NCBI RefSeq assembly: GCF_016862435.1
Contig: NZ_BOMY01000051.1
Coordinates: 186,001 to 250,000 of the forward strand
Direction of reading: 5' to 3'
DNA from: Paractinoplanes tereljensis
Lineage (GTDB): Bacteria > Actinomycetota > Actinomycetes > Mycobacteriales > Micromonosporaceae
DNA length: 64,000 bases
The notes under the pieces are model-generated. The model did not search any database, was not told where the DNA came from, and saw only the letters and a list, made by a program, of their open reading frames with translations. This document shows positions 32,771 through 42,479 of the stretch, piece by piece. Every line of letters starts with the position of its first letter. The stretch's first letter is position 1. The translations under genes were made by a program, and so were the position numbers.

Positions 32771-35700
32771 TCAGCGCAGCGCGTACGCCCGGATCACGGT
32801 CTGCGACACCGTGTTGCCCTTGGTGTCGGTGGAGGCCACGCGCAGCGACGCGAAGCCGGCCTTGCGCGGGTGGTTGACCGTCGCCACCCGGTGGTTGCCG
32901 GAGCCGCGCACGTCGGCCCGGTGCCACGTCTTGCCGTCGTCGTACGAGACCTCGACCTTGACCGACTTCGCGGTCCCGGCGGTCGAGCCGGGCTGCTGCT
33001 CGACGGTCACCGGGATCTCGAAGCGGCGACCGGCGGCCGTCGCGTTGTGGTCGTCCAGGTTCGGGCTGAACCGGACCGTGGACAGGGCCAGCCGCTGGTA
33101 GCCCTCCGCCGGGGCGTGGCCGGACTTGAACGTCCAGGTCCCGCTGACCGAGGTGGAGAACAGGTGCGGCGCACTGCGGGTGGCCGACACCTCCAGGCGG
33201 TACTTCGCGGTGGCGGCCGGCAGGTCGTACTCGCCGCCCTCACCGATCTTGGTGCTGCCCTGGTAGAGCGCCGACGTGTAGGTGTCGGTGGTGGAGAAGC
33301 CGGGGTGGCCGGCTCCGTCACCGAACAGCGACGGGTACGCACTGAGGTGGTCGCCCTGCCGGGACACCCAGTCGCCGATCCACAGCGGCTGGGTCACGTT
33401 CGGCCCGAAGACCGCCGTGTTCCAGGCCTGGTGGTACGTGCGGCCGGCCCGCACCGGGGTGGCCCCGCCGATCTGCTCGCTGATCAGCTCCGGCCAGTCC
33501 TCGCCGACGGCAGGCAGCTGCTGCATGAAGTCGGGCTGCCACGGCGCCTCGGTGCTGAGGTACTCGGTGCGGTGGAACGGCAGGGAGAACGGCAGCGCCA
33601 CGAACCAGCCGCCGCTGTTCTCGCTGTACTTGGCGAAGTTGCCCTTGGTGCCCTCGGCACCGGTGGCGGACACCGCGTAGTCGGCCTTGACCGTGGCCAG
33701 GTCCCGCAGGCGCGGGGTCTTGGTCAGGCCGTTGAACATCTTGCCGGGCTGGAAGTACGCCAGGTCGGTGGTCCACGGGCTGTTCCGGAAGGTGCCGTCG
33801 GCGCCCGGGTCGGCGAACGACCCGTTCACGCTGGCCACGAAGAAGTCCTTGGACACCGGGGTGGCCGGGGCCGCGGACAGCTGGTCGAAGGTCAGGCCGA
33901 GGGCGCTCGCCCCGATACCCCAGTCCGCGCCGGTCCAGTCCGCGTTGACCGCGGCCAGGACGGTACCCGCGTTGGCCTGCGGGGCCTTGACGTTGACCGG
34001 CTTGGCCAGCCGGCCGTCGAACGAGATCGTGCTCGCCTTGTCGACGACGAACTCGGTGATGGTCAGCATCGCGGTCGACTCGGCCTCGGCGTTGTTGATC
34101 CAGACGAACGCGCCGTAGCGGCCCTTGGGCAACCGGACGGTCTCCGAGCCCTGCGCCTGGTAGACGTCGAAGCTCTGGAAGGTGTCCAGGTTGAACAGGC
34201 CCGCGTAGTGGTCGAGCGACGGCGTACCGTCCGGGTTGGTGGTGTTGACGACGACGTCGTAGCTCTCGACCTCGCGGTCGACGCCGAGCGGCGTGGTGAC
34301 CTTGAGGTCGCCGGCCGTCGCCACCAGGTAACCGCTGAGCAGGCCGTCGGACAGCGACGGCGAGCTGGTGTCGGCGGTGACCGTGGTGGAAGCCGTGCCG
34401 CCGGCCGGAACGGTCAGCGTCGAGGCGGCCACCGTGAACGGCGCGGCCGGGGCGGACAGCGCCAGGGTGACCGCGGCCGTACCCGAGTTGCGGTAGGTGA
34501 TGGTCTTGGTCACCGGCTGGTCGTCACCGTGCGGCCAGATCGCCAGGCCGAAGCTGAGGCTGCCCTCGTCGGCGCTGACCGTCTGGGTGATCTCCCGGGC
34601 CACGTCGACCCGGCCGGCACCCTGTTCGAAGGCGTTGAAGCCGTCGATCGTCTTGGCCGAGCCCATCAGGGTGTTCTTGCGCAGCTTCGACGACCAGGCC
34701 GGGTGCTCCTGGGTCAGGATCGCGGCCGCGCCGGCCACGTGCGGGGTGGCCATCGAGGTGCCGGAGAGCGCCACGTACCCGTCGACCGGGGCCGGGTCGC
34801 CGATGAAGCCGTTCTTGGCCTTGGCCGCCACGATGTCCACGCCGGGCGCGGTGATGTCCGGCTTGATGGCGTGGTCGCCGACCCGGGGGCCGGTGCTGGA
34901 GAAGTAGGCCAGCTGGTCGTCCCGGTCGACGGCGCCGACCGCGAGCGCCGAGTCGGCGGTGGACGGCGAACCGGCCGAGTTCGGGCCGGCGTTGCCGGAC
35001 GCGATCACGAACAGCGTGTTGTACTGCGCGGTCAGGTCGTTGACCGCCTGCTCGAGCGGGTCGATCTCGGGGGTGTCGCCACCGCCGAGGCTCATGTTGA
35101 TCACCGGCGCGCGCTCGGCCGCCCAGGCCATGCCGGCCAGGATCGCCGAGTCGTCACAGAACTCGGTCTCGCAGACCTTGCCGATGAGCAGCTTGGCGCC
35201 GGGAGCGACGCCCTTGTAACGGCCGCCCGACGCCGCACCGGAGCCGGCGATGATCGAGGCGACGTGGGTGCCGTGCCCGACCTCGTCGTCGGCGGTCGCG
35301 GTGGTGGTGAAGTTCTCCGCGGCGACGATCTTCCCGGCCAGGTCGGGGTGGGTGGCGTCGATACCGGTGTCGAGGATGGCGACCGTGACCCCGGTGCCGT
35401 CGTAACCAGCCTGCCAGGCGGTGGGCGCGCCGATCTGCGGCACGCTGTGGTCGAGGCTGACCTTGCGCTTGCCGTCCAGCCAGACCCGCTGCACGCCCGG
35501 CTTGAGCGAGCGCGCGGTGGCCGAACCGCTGGTCAGGGACGACCAGAGGGTGGCCCGCTCCTCGAGGTTGGCCCGCGCGGCCAGGGTGCCGACCTGCGCG
35601 ATGTCGCGGGTGACCCGCGCGCCACCGGCGGAGAGCGCGCTCCGTGCGCCGGTCGCGCTGTTCTTCGGGTACGAGATGAGCAGGCGCAGGTCGCCACCGC

Positions 35701-36028
35701 CCTGGGCGGCGAGCTCGGAGATGTCGAACAGGCGCTTGTCGAGGCGGCCGGCACGCAGGAGCGCGAGCGCGTCGGTCGGGATGACGTAGCGGTGACCCTT
35801 GATCGTCTGGGTCAGGAAGCGGACCTTGCTGCGGCCCGGTCCGGGCTGGACGGTCGCGCCTTTGCCGTGCGTGGTGACCCGGTCGCCGGTGAGCAGCGTG
35901 ACCGAGATGGGCTTCTGTGCTGTCGGCGTTCCGGTGGTCGTGGACGGTGCGGCTGCCGCCGGTGCCTGCAAGCCCCCGATGACCAGGGCTGAGGTGAGCA
36001 GTACGGCGGACAGTCTTCGTCGACGCAT
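32771..36028 (-). CDS. Secreted S8-family serine peptidase (subtilase), multidomain
   Basis: A 1085-residue exported protease. The ATG at 36028 follows a strong GGGGAGG site and opens a classic signal peptide (RRRRLSAVLLTSALVIGG, ending APAAAAPS); upstream in-frame codons lack this. A propeptide precedes the S8 domain with Asp220 (AILDTGIDATHPDL), His252 (VGHGTHVAS) and Ser near 424 (SGTSMATPHVAG). After it comes a long C-terminal part of beta-sandwich domains, with an Ig-like ALSAPAAPFTVAASTLTVPA segment, ending in a bacterial surface-type fold. It degrades proteins outside the cell. It is divergent from a secreted glycoside hydrolase. Confidence 0.92.
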   Translation of the reverse strand: MRRRRLSAVLLTSALVIGGLQAPAAAAPSTTTGTPTAQKPISVTLLTGDRVTTHGKGATVQPGPGRSKVRFLTQTIKGHRYVIPTDALALLRAGRLDKRLFDISELAAQGGGDLRLLISYPKNSATGARSALSAGGARVTRDIAQVGTLAARANLEERATLWSSLTSGSATARSLKPGVQRVWLDGKRKVSLDHSVPQIGAPTAWQAGYDGTGVTVAILDTGIDATHPDLAGKIVAAENFTTTATADDEVGHGTHVASIIAGSGAASGGRYKGVAPGAKLLIGKVCETEFCDDSAILAGMAWAAERAPVINMSLGGGDTPEIDPLEQAVNDLTAQYNTLFVIASGNAGPNSAGSPSTADSALAVGAVDRDDQLAYFSSTGPRVGDHAIKPDITAPGVDIVAAKAKNGFIGDPAPVDGYVALSGTSMATPHVAGAAAILTQEHPAWSSKLRKNTLMGSAKTIDGFNAFEQGAGRVDVAREITQTVSADEGSLSFGLAIWPHGDDQPVTKTITYRNSGTAAVTLALSAPAAPFTVAASTLTVPAGGTASTTVTADTSSPSLSDGLLSGYLVATAGDLKVTTPLGVDREVESYDVVVNTTNPDGTPSLDHYAGLFNLDTFQSFDVYQAQGSETVRLPKGRYGAFVWINNAEAESTAMLTITEFVVDKASTISFDGRLAKPVNVKAPQANAGTVLAAVNADWTGADWGIGASALGLTFDQLSAAPATPVSKDFFVASVNGSFADPGADGTFRNSPWTTDLAYFQPGKMFNGLTKTPRLRDLATVKADYAVSATGAEGTKGNFAKYSENSGGWFVALPFSLPFHRTEYLSTEAPWQPDFMQQLPAVGEDWPELISEQIGGATPVRAGRTYHQAWNTAVFGPNVTQPLWIGDWVSRQGDHLSAYPSLFGDGAGHPGFSTTDTYTSALYQGSTKIGEGGEYDLPAATAKYRLEVSATRSAPHLFSTSVSGTWTFKSGHAPAEGYQRLALSTVRFSPNLDDHNATAAGRRFEIPVTVEQQPGSTAGTAKSVKVEVSYDDGKTWHRADVRGSGNHRVATVNHPRKAGFASLRVASTDTKGNTVSQTVIRAYALR

Positions 36029-36111
36029 CTGGGTGCCTCCCCGTGCCGGGACCGTCCCGGCTCCGGGATAGACACTGGCAAATCCGCGCAACCTGACAAA
36101 CGTCATATCGA

Positions 36112-36123
36112 GAAAACGTTTTC
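36112..36123. promoter_or_regulatory. LacI-type operator-like palindrome 1
   Basis: GAAAACGTTTTC is a perfect 12-bp palindrome with the central CG usual for LacI/GalR-family operators. It lies between the divergent subtilase and glycoside hydrolase genes. Confidence 0.5.
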
Positions 36124-36125
36124 CT

Positions 36126-36139
36126 TCGAAGCGCTTCGA
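36126..36139. promoter_or_regulatory. LacI-type operator-like palindrome 2
   Basis: TCGAAGCGCTTCGA is a perfect 14-bp palindrome, centre-to-centre 15 bases from the first one. Its form recalls LacI-family sites in actinomycetes that control secreted glycosidases (central GCGC, as in CebR-type sites). Confidence 0.5.
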
Positions 36140-36143
36140 TCCA

Positions 36144-36173
36144 TTGACGGGCCCGACCGGTCCTCCGTAACGT
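36144..36173 (+). promoter_or_regulatory. Putative sigma-70-type promoter of the glycoside hydrolase gene
   Basis: TTGACG (36144-36149) and TAACGT (36168-36173) are separated by 18 bases. The start codon lies 46 bases downstream. The two palindromes sit directly upstream of the -35 element. Confidence 0.4.
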
Positions 36174-36218
36174 GGCCGAAATCCCCGGGTGTCATCGCGA
36201 TCGATGAGGTGGCTCGAA

Positions 36219-39200
36219 TTGAGAAAAGCTTTTCCGGTTATCACTCTTCTGGGTCTGCTCGTCGTCGCACCGGCGTCAGCGGCCTCGGCGGCGACCCCGG
36301 CACCGGTGGTCGCCTACACCTTCGACGCCGATGACGTCGCCGGCGGCGTGATCGCCGACTCGTCCGGCCACGGCCTCGACGGCACGCTGGTCAACGGATC
36401 CACCGCGGCCTTCGTGGACGGTGCCCTCCAACTCCCCGGGGGCGGCCCGACCTCGAACGGCGCGTACGTCACGCTGCCCAAGGCCATCCTCGACGGCCGC
36501 ACCGACCTGACCCTGTCGCTGCGGGTCAAGTGGGACGCCAGCGCCACGCCCTGGCAGTGGATCTACGCGCTCGGCAAGGACACCACCAGCCGGCTGTTCA
36601 CCACGCCGTACAGCGGGGACGGCAAGCTGCTGACCGGGCTGGCGGCCAACGTCGCCGGGGCCGGCACCGAGGTGATCGGCTCGGCCGCGCTGCCCGGCAA
36701 CGCCTGGAAGACCGTCACCGTCACCCTCGACACGACGGCCGGGCGGCTCACCACCTACCTGGACGGGGCCGCTGTCTCGTCGTCCGCGACCACCGCCACC
36801 GCGGGCGGCCTGATCGACGCCGGCACCACCTCGTCCGGCTTCATCGGTAAGTCGTTCTACGCCGACCCGCTGTTCGACGGCGCGATCGACGACTTCCGGG
36901 TCTGGGACACCGCGCTGACCGCGGCGCAGGTGGCCGCGGAGGTGGGCACGACGCCCACGGTTACCGGGATCGCGCAGACCGCGTTCACCGTCGGCACCAC
37001 GATCGGCACCGCGCCGAAGCTGCCGGCGAGCGTTCGCGGGACGTTCTCCGACGGCTACGACCGGGACGTGCCTATCACCTGGGCCGCCGTCGACCCGTCG
37101 CAGTACGCCCAGCGCGGCACGTTCACCGTGACCGGCACGGCCGCCGGGACCGCCGTCACCGCGACGGTCACCGTCATCCGCGAGGGCGAGATGACCATCG
37201 ACCTCGGCAAGAGCACCGGGAAGTTCCACGGTGGTGCGGCCGGGTCGCTCTACGGGCTGTACGGCGAGGGTGTGCCGACCAACAACCTGATCGAGGGGAT
37301 GAACCTGCGGACGGTGTCGACCAAGGCGCAGGACGGGCCGCAGCACCCGGGGGCGGACGCGCTCGAGGTGGTCAAGCCGCTCGCCGACAGCACCGACGGG
37401 GACGTCTACATCTACATGACCGACATCCACCGCGGCTTCCCGTACCAGTGGCCGGGCAGCACACCGGCCGAGAAGCTGTCGCTGTTCGAGCAGAAGATCG
37501 CCGTACAGGTGGATCAGGTGTTGAAGTTGCCCTTGAAATACCAGGACAACATCGTGTTTGTGCCGTTCAACGAGCCCGAGGGCAACATGTTCGGGACCGG
37601 CGAGTGGAGCTACAACGGGGTGTCGTGGCTGACCGATCCGGCCGACTATTTCCGGGCCTGGGACGAGGTCTACCACCTGATCAAGGGCAAGATCCCGGCC
37701 GCGCGGATCGCCGGTCCCAACACCAGCATCCTGTTCGACCAGGTCAAGGGCTTCCTCCAGCACGCTTCATCGGCCGGAACACTGCCCGACGTGATCACCT
37801 GGCACGAGCTGAGCCACCCCGAGGCCGTGCGCGAGAGTGTTGCTGAATACAGAACTTGGGAAGCGGAAGTTCTGCCCGGGAAACACCTTCCGATCAACAT
37901 CAATGAGTACGCGTTCAACTACCACACCTCGGTGCCCGGGCAGATGATCCAGTGGATCTCGGCGATCGAGGAGTCCAAGGTCGACGCGGACATCGCGTAC
38001 TGGAACATCGACGGCAACATCTCCGACTCGGCCGTGCAGGCCAACCGGGGCAACGGCCAGTGGTGGCTGTTCAACGCGTACGGGCAGCTGACCGGCGACA
38101 CCGTCGCGGTCACCCCGCCGTACCCGGGCCAGAACTACACGCTGCAGGGCGTGGCCACCCTGGACAAGAGCAAGCAGCAGGCGCGGGCGATCATCGGTGG
38201 CGCGGCCGGCAGCAGCTACCTGCAGTTCACCAACGTGCCCGCGTCCTTCGGCCGGAAGGTGCACGCCTCGGTGCGGGAAATCCCGTGGACCGGCCAGATC
38301 GGCGACTCGGCCCAGCCCCTTGTCGTCGCCGAGAAGAACGTGCCGGTGAGCGGCGGGACGGCGGTCGTGGAGCTGTCCGGGCTGAGCGAGTCCTCGGCGT
38401 ACGAAATCGTGCTGTCCCCGGGGTCCTCGCCCACCGCCGCGGCGGAAAGGTGGCAGGCCTCCTACGAGGCTGAGGCGGCAACCTACACCGGCGATGGCTA
38501 CAGCAAGAACGGGCCCGAGGGCTCGACCGCCGACGTGTCGAAGTTCTACACCTCCGGCGGCTTTGACGTGGGGGGCCTGCGCACCGGCAGCGACGGCGTG
38601 CTGTCCTTCGACGTCGACGTGCCCACCACCGGCCGCTACGACCTGTCGGTCTTCGCCAACTCGCTGAACACCTACCCGCTGGTGCAGGAGCAGGGGCCGA
38701 CAAACGTGTTCCTGCGCGTCGACGGCGCCGCCGAGCAGGAACTGTTCCTGCCGCTCGGCTACAAGTGGGTGGTCTGGGACCACACCGACACCACCGTCCA
38801 GCTCACCGCCGGCAAGCACACCATCGCCCTGGCCGCCCGCAGTCTCGACGGCACGAAGGCGACCAAGGGCGACGTGATCCTCGACCGGATCACCCTGTCC
38901 CAGCCCCGGCCGGCCACCTCCACCTACGAGGCCGAACTGGCGACGCTCACCAAGGGGCTGCCGCGGGCCGGTGGGGTCGCGCTCGCCCGCGGCGGCACCG
39001 CGACCTTCTGGGTCTACTCCAAGGCGGATGCCGAGGCCACGCTCGACCTGCGGGTCAAGGCGGGTAAGGCGAAGCTGACCGTCAACGGGCTGGAGGTGGG
39101 TTCGGGCCGGGTGGCGGTATCGCTGTCCGGCGGCGTCAACAAGGTCACCGCGATCGGCCCGGCTTTCATCGACCGGCTGGATGTCACGTCGACCGTTTCG

Positions 39201-39686
39201 CATCTGCCGACCACCGTGGTCGAGGCGGAGAGTGGGACCGGCGGGACGGTCACCGCGAAGAGCCTGGCCAGTGGCGGCCAGGCGGTCACCGGCATCAGCG
39301 GCGCGAACACCCTGACCGTCACGGTGCCGGCCGCCCAGGCCGGCACGTACGCCCTGCGGATCCGGTACGCCAACCCCGAGCAGGCCGAGGCCACCCACTA
39401 CAACCCCGACCCGCTCGCCCGGCACGCCGACCTCACGATCAACGGCGGTACGGCCAAGCGGGTGCTGTTCCCGCACAGCTTCCACGACAACAACTTCTGG
39501 GAGCTCACCGTCCCGGTCCAGCTCCGCAAGGGCAGCAACACGATCCGGTTCTCCTCGGCCGAACTGCCCAACTTCGACGGCACCACGTACGCGTCGAACG
39601 TGTGGCCGGGCATCCTGCTCCGCTCGGCGAATGCGCCGCTCCTCGATCGGCTGACGCTCGTTCCCTACCGCAAGCAGCTCCGCTGA
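36219..39686 (+). CDS. Secreted modular glycoside hydrolase (clan GH-A-like) with LamG and CBM-like modules
   Basis: About 1155 residues. A TTG start at 36219 with AGGTGG six bases upstream gives a clean signal peptide (RKAFPVITLLGLLVVAPASA); GTG 36189 and ATG 36204 are alternatives. The order of modules is a LamG/concanavalin-like domain (~28-243), a small bacterial Ig-like domain (~248-324, with SDGYDRDVPITWAAVDPSQY), and a barrel-like catalytic part. There, FVPFNEPEG (Glu ~451) and ININEYAFN (Glu ~562) fit the acid/base and nucleophile glutamates of clan GH-A, for example GH39-like. Three carbohydrate-binding-like modules follow, starting near 744 (YEAEAATYTGDG), 900 (TYEAELATL) and 997 (VVEAESGTGG). 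It degrades a plant or microbial polysaccharide outside the cell; the exact family is not certain. Confidence 0.85.
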   Translation: MRKAFPVITLLGLLVVAPASAASAATPAPVVAYTFDADDVAGGVIADSSGHGLDGTLVNGSTAAFVDGALQLPGGGPTSNGAYVTLPKAILDGRTDLTLSLRVKWDASATPWQWIYALGKDTTSRLFTTPYSGDGKLLTGLAANVAGAGTEVIGSAALPGNAWKTVTVTLDTTAGRLTTYLDGAAVSSSATTATAGGLIDAGTTSSGFIGKSFYADPLFDGAIDDFRVWDTALTAAQVAAEVGTTPTVTGIAQTAFTVGTTIGTAPKLPASVRGTFSDGYDRDVPITWAAVDPSQYAQRGTFTVTGTAAGTAVTATVTVIREGEMTIDLGKSTGKFHGGAAGSLYGLYGEGVPTNNLIEGMNLRTVSTKAQDGPQHPGADALEVVKPLADSTDGDVYIYMTDIHRGFPYQWPGSTPAEKLSLFEQKIAVQVDQVLKLPLKYQDNIVFVPFNEPEGNMFGTGEWSYNGVSWLTDPADYFRAWDEVYHLIKGKIPAARIAGPNTSILFDQVKGFLQHASSAGTLPDVITWHELSHPEAVRESVAEYRTWEAEVLPGKHLPININEYAFNYHTSVPGQMIQWISAIEESKVDADIAYWNIDGNISDSAVQANRGNGQWWLFNAYGQLTGDTVAVTPPYPGQNYTLQGVATLDKSKQQARAIIGGAAGSSYLQFTNVPASFGRKVHASVREIPWTGQIGDSAQPLVVAEKNVPVSGGTAVVELSGLSESSAYEIVLSPGSSPTAAAERWQASYEAEAATYTGDGYSKNGPEGSTADVSKFYTSGGFDVGGLRTGSDGVLSFDVDVPTTGRYDLSVFANSLNTYPLVQEQGPTNVFLRVDGAAEQELFLPLGYKWVVWDHTDTTVQLTAGKHTIALAARSLDGTKATKGDVILDRITLSQPRPATSTYEAELATLTKGLPRAGGVALARGGTATFWVYSKADAEATLDLRVKAGKAKLTVNGLEVGSGRVAVSLSGGVNKVTAIGPAFIDRLDVTSTVSHLPTTVVEAESGTGGTVTAKSLASGGQAVTGISGANTLTVTVPAAQAGTYALRIRYANPEQAEATHYNPDPLARHADLTINGGTAKRVLFPHSFHDNNFWELTVPVQLRKGSNTIRFSSAELPNFDGTTYASNVWPGILLRSANAPLLDRLTLVPYRKQLR

Positions 39687-39727
39687 ACACGTAGGGTGCT
39701 TGTCAGTCCCACGGATTGGGGAGTGAT

Positions 39728-40018
39728 GTGACGGTTTCGTTTGAAGATCTCCTGTTCTTCGACTGCTATGTGGATCAGGTCGGCCCGAGCGAGGACGGTT
39801 CGATCGCGATCCTGTTGTCCGACGTCAACGGAGAGTTCACCCAGGTCTGGTTCGGGGTGCTCGAAAACATCCGCCCGGCGGTGTTGCAGACCGCGCTGGC
39901 CGCCGTGCAGAACAACCTGACCTGCCGGGTCGCGCTGACCGGGACGGAAGAGAACAGCGAGCTCTACCGCATCCACGCCATCAACGCCGCGGCGAAGGGC
40001 GGCCGCGGCCGGTACTGA
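39728..40018 (+). CDS. Small protein of unknown function
   Basis: A 96-residue soluble protein. GTG at 39728 follows GGGGAG with good spacing (an in-frame TTG at 39716 has none). It begins with acidic strands (VSFEDLLFFDCYVDQVG, SIAILLSDVNGEF) and later has AVLQTALAAVQNNLTCRVAL, which suggests a small alpha/beta fold. No family recognised. A strong terminator hairpin follows directly, so it is probably a monocistronic unit. Confidence 0.6.
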   Translation: MTVSFEDLLFFDCYVDQVGPSEDGSIAILLSDVNGEFTQVWFGVLENIRPAVLQTALAAVQNNLTCRVALTGTEENSELYRIHAINAAAKGGRGRY

Positions 40019-40026
40019 TCGGGCGA

Positions 40027-40054
40027 GTCCCCCGGCGGCGAGCCGCCGGGGGAC
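40027..40054. terminator. Strong hairpin, 13-bp perfect stem
   Basis: GTCCCCCGGCGGC (40027-40039) pairs perfectly with GCCGCCGGGGGAC (40042-40054) across two bases. It is nine bases after the stop of the 96-residue gene and 39 bases before the next start. Confidence 0.75.
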
Positions 40055-40093
40055 TATCTTGGCGGGGACGCCCATCACGAGGGGATTACCGCC

Positions 40094-40708
40094 ATGGCGA
40101 AGATCATCTCTACCCTGTTCATCTCGGCCGACGGGGTGGCCGAGATCGACCCGGACTGGCACTTCCCGTACTTCGACGAGAACATGGGCCGCGCGGTCGG
40201 CGAGGACTACGAAACCGCCGACGTGCTGCTGATCGGGCGCGAGACCTACGACAGCTTCGCCGGCGCGTGGCCCGGCCGCGAGGAGGCCGGCGGCGAGGAC
40301 GCGGGCTTCGCCAAGCAGCTCGGCGACATCCGCAAGGTGGTCGTCTCCCGGCAGCCGCTGGAGTTCACCTGGCGCAGCTCCGAGCTGATCGACGGTGACC
40401 TGGTCGCGGCGGCGGCCGCGCTCAAGGCCGACCCCGGCATCAAGGGCATCCTCATCCCCGGCTCGATCTCGGTGGTGCAGCAGCTGCTCGCGGCCGGCCT
40501 GATCGACGAGCTGCGGCTGCTGGTGCACCCGGTCGCCGCCCGCAAGGGCCGCCGTCTGTTCGACGACGGCGACACGCCCTATCACCTCGAGGTGGCCGCC
40601 ACCGAGGCGTTCCCGACCGGTGTCATCCGGGTGATCTACACCCCGGCCGAGACCCCGGCCAAGGTCCAGTACGACGAGGTCAAAGACCTGACTCCCGGCA
40701 ACGAGTAA
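40094..40708 (+). CDS. Dihydrofolate-reductase-like (RibD C-terminal type) reductase
   Basis: A 204-residue member of the DHFR/RibD_C superfamily. It starts MAKIISTLFISADGVAEIDP, followed by ETADVLLIGRETYDSFAGAW, KVVVSRQPLEF and GILIPGSISVVQQLLAAGLI, the usual NADPH-binding order, with a C-terminal strand VIRVIYTP. Members reduce pterin- or deazaflavin-like compounds; in actinomycetes most have no proven substrate. The potassium-channel gene starts 34 bases downstream, so the two may form one unit. Confidence 0.85.
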   Translation: MAKIISTLFISADGVAEIDPDWHFPYFDENMGRAVGEDYETADVLLIGRETYDSFAGAWPGREEAGGEDAGFAKQLGDIRKVVVSRQPLEFTWRSSELIDGDLVAAAAALKADPGIKGILIPGSISVVQQLLAAGLIDELRLLVHPVAARKGRRLFDDGDTPYHLEVAATEAFPTGVIRVIYTPAETPAKVQYDEVKDLTPGNE

Positions 40709-40742
40709 CACAACCGAAACCGTCGCCGTTGATCCTGCACCG

Positions 40743-42479
40743 ATGAGTCGGCGCGGGCACATCATCGTCTGCGGGCTCGACGACGTCGGGCTGCGCACGG
40801 TCGAACAACTTCACCTCGCCGGTGTCCAGGTGGTCGTGGTCGAGGACGACGCCGACCCGCGGTTGGTCCGGGTGGTACGCGGCTGGGGCGTACCTATCGT
40901 GGTCGGCAGCCCCCGGCTGATCGAGACGCTGGACGAGGCCGGCCTGGCCGGCGCGGTCGCGGTGATCTGCGTGCTCGCCGACGACCTGCACACCATCGAG
41001 GCGGCCCTGCTGACCCGGGAGCACCGGCCCGACCTGCGGATCGTGGTGCAGCTGCGCAACCCCGCGGTCGGCCGGGCCCTGTCCGCCCTGTCGATCGCGG
41101 TGCTGGACGTGGCCGGCCTGTCCGCGCCGTCGCTGGTCGAGTCCTGCCTCGGCACCGGCACCCACGAGCTGGACCTGGACGGCCACCCGTTCGTGGCCAC
41201 CCAGGTGGTGGCCGAGGCCGGCGGCCGGCTGCGCGCGCAGTTCGGGTCGCTGGCCCCGCTGGCGGTGACCGCCGCCGACGGCGGCGAGATGGTGGTCTGC
41301 CCCGGACGGGACCACCGGGTCCGCCCCGGCGACCTGGTCACCCTGTTCGGCACCGCCGCCGAACTGGCCGAGGCCGGCCTCCGCAGCCGCACCAGCGGCC
41401 CCACACCGGCCCGACCCGACCGATGGCACATGCTCCGCTCACTCCCGGCCGCGGTCGACCGCCGCCTGGCGTACGTCTTCGGCGGTCTCCTTCTTCTGGC
41501 CACCGCCGCGGTGGTCGTGCTGCGCCTGAACTACCAGGAACCGGACGGCACCCGGATGAGCGTCCTGGACGCCGCCTACTTCACCGTCGAGACGATCGCC
41601 ACGGTCGGCTTCGGCGACTTCAACTTCCGCAGCCAGCAGCCCTGGCTGCGCCTGTTCGCGATCGCCCTGATGATCTGCGGCGTACTGCTGGCCACCACGT
41701 TCTTCGCCCTGCTCACCAACACGCTGGTCACCATCCGGATCGAGGAGGCGCTGGGCAACCGCCGCCTCAAACAGCTGACCGCCCACGTGGTGGTGATCGG
41801 CCTGGGCTCGGTCGGCGTGCGCGTGGTGGAACGCCTGGCCGCGACCGGCACGGACGTGGTGGTCATCGAACGCGACGAGAACAGCCGCTACGCCGCCCAG
41901 GTCCGAGACAGCGGCATTCCCGTCATCTTCGGCGACGCCACCCTCCCGCAGACCCTGCACCGGGTGCAGCTGGCGAGTGCCCGCGCGGTAGCCGTCCTGA
42001 CCAGCGACGACCTGGTAAACCTGGAAACCGGCCTGGCCCTGCGCGACCAACTGGGCGACCGCTACGCCCAGGTCCCGGTGGTACTGCGCCTGTTCGACCG
42101 CACCCTGGCCACCACGGTGGACCGCAATTTCGGCCTGGGCCAGGCCCGCTCCACCGCCGCGCTGGCCGCACCGTGGTTCGTGGGCGCGGCTCTGGGCCTG
42201 GACGTGATCTCCACGTTCTACGTAGGCGCACAGTTGATGCTGGTAGGCCGCCTGACGGTAGCCCCCGGCGGCGGCCTGGACGGCCTGGCCATGCAGGACC
42301 TCTCGGCCCGAACCCGAGTGGTGGCAATCAGCCGAGCCACCGCCGGCACCCTGGAACATCCCCCACGCCGAGACACCAGATTCGCCGCCGGCGACCGCGC
42401 CTACCTGATAGGCCCCTACGAGGAGCTACTCCAGGTCCTACGCCGAGACACCCTCTCCCCCACCGGCCTAACCCATTAA
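40743..42479 (+). CDS. Potassium channel family protein with two TrkA-N (RCK) domains
   Basis: A 578-residue protein. An N-terminal RCK domain (HIIVCGLDDVGLRTVEQL, NAD-binding GxxxxG type) is followed near residue 240-340 by a two-helix pore unit with selectivity-filter sequence TVGFGD in YFTVETIATVGFGDFNF, then a second RCK domain (HVVVIGLGSVGVRVVERL) and a C-terminal regulatory part. Placing RCK domains on both sides of the pore in one chain is typical of actinobacterial potassium channels. The NAD(H)/nucleotide state is expected to gate potassium flow. Its stop codon lies at the edge of a long inverted repeat. Confidence 0.9.
   Translation: MSRRGHIIVCGLDDVGLRTVEQLHLAGVQVVVVEDDADPRLVRVVRGWGVPIVVGSPRLIETLDEAGLAGAVAVICVLADDLHTIEAALLTREHRPDLRIVVQLRNPAVGRALSALSIAVLDVAGLSAPSLVESCLGTGTHELDLDGHPFVATQVVAEAGGRLRAQFGSLAPLAVTAADGGEMVVCPGRDHRVRPGDLVTLFGTAAELAEAGLRSRTSGPTPARPDRWHMLRSLPAAVDRRLAYVFGGLLLLATAAVVVLRLNYQEPDGTRMSVLDAAYFTVETIATVGFGDFNFRSQQPWLRLFAIALMICGVLLATTFFALLTNTLVTIRIEEALGNRRLKQLTAHVVVIGLGSVGVRVVERLAATGTDVVVIERDENSRYAAQVRDSGIPVIFGDATLPQTLHRVQLASARAVAVLTSDDLVNLETGLALRDQLGDRYAQVPVVLRLFDRTLATTVDRNFGLGQARSTAALAAPWFVGAALGLDVISTFYVGAQLMLVGRLTVAPGGGLDGLAMQDLSARTRVVAISRATAGTLEHPPRRDTRFAAGDRAYLIGPYEELLQVLRRDTLSPTGLTH

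Noticed and set aside
32870..35992. 1040-codon plus-strand frame opposite the subtilase
   Set aside because: The minus strand has a signal peptide and the full D-H-S catalytic set; the plus frame has no recognisable domain.
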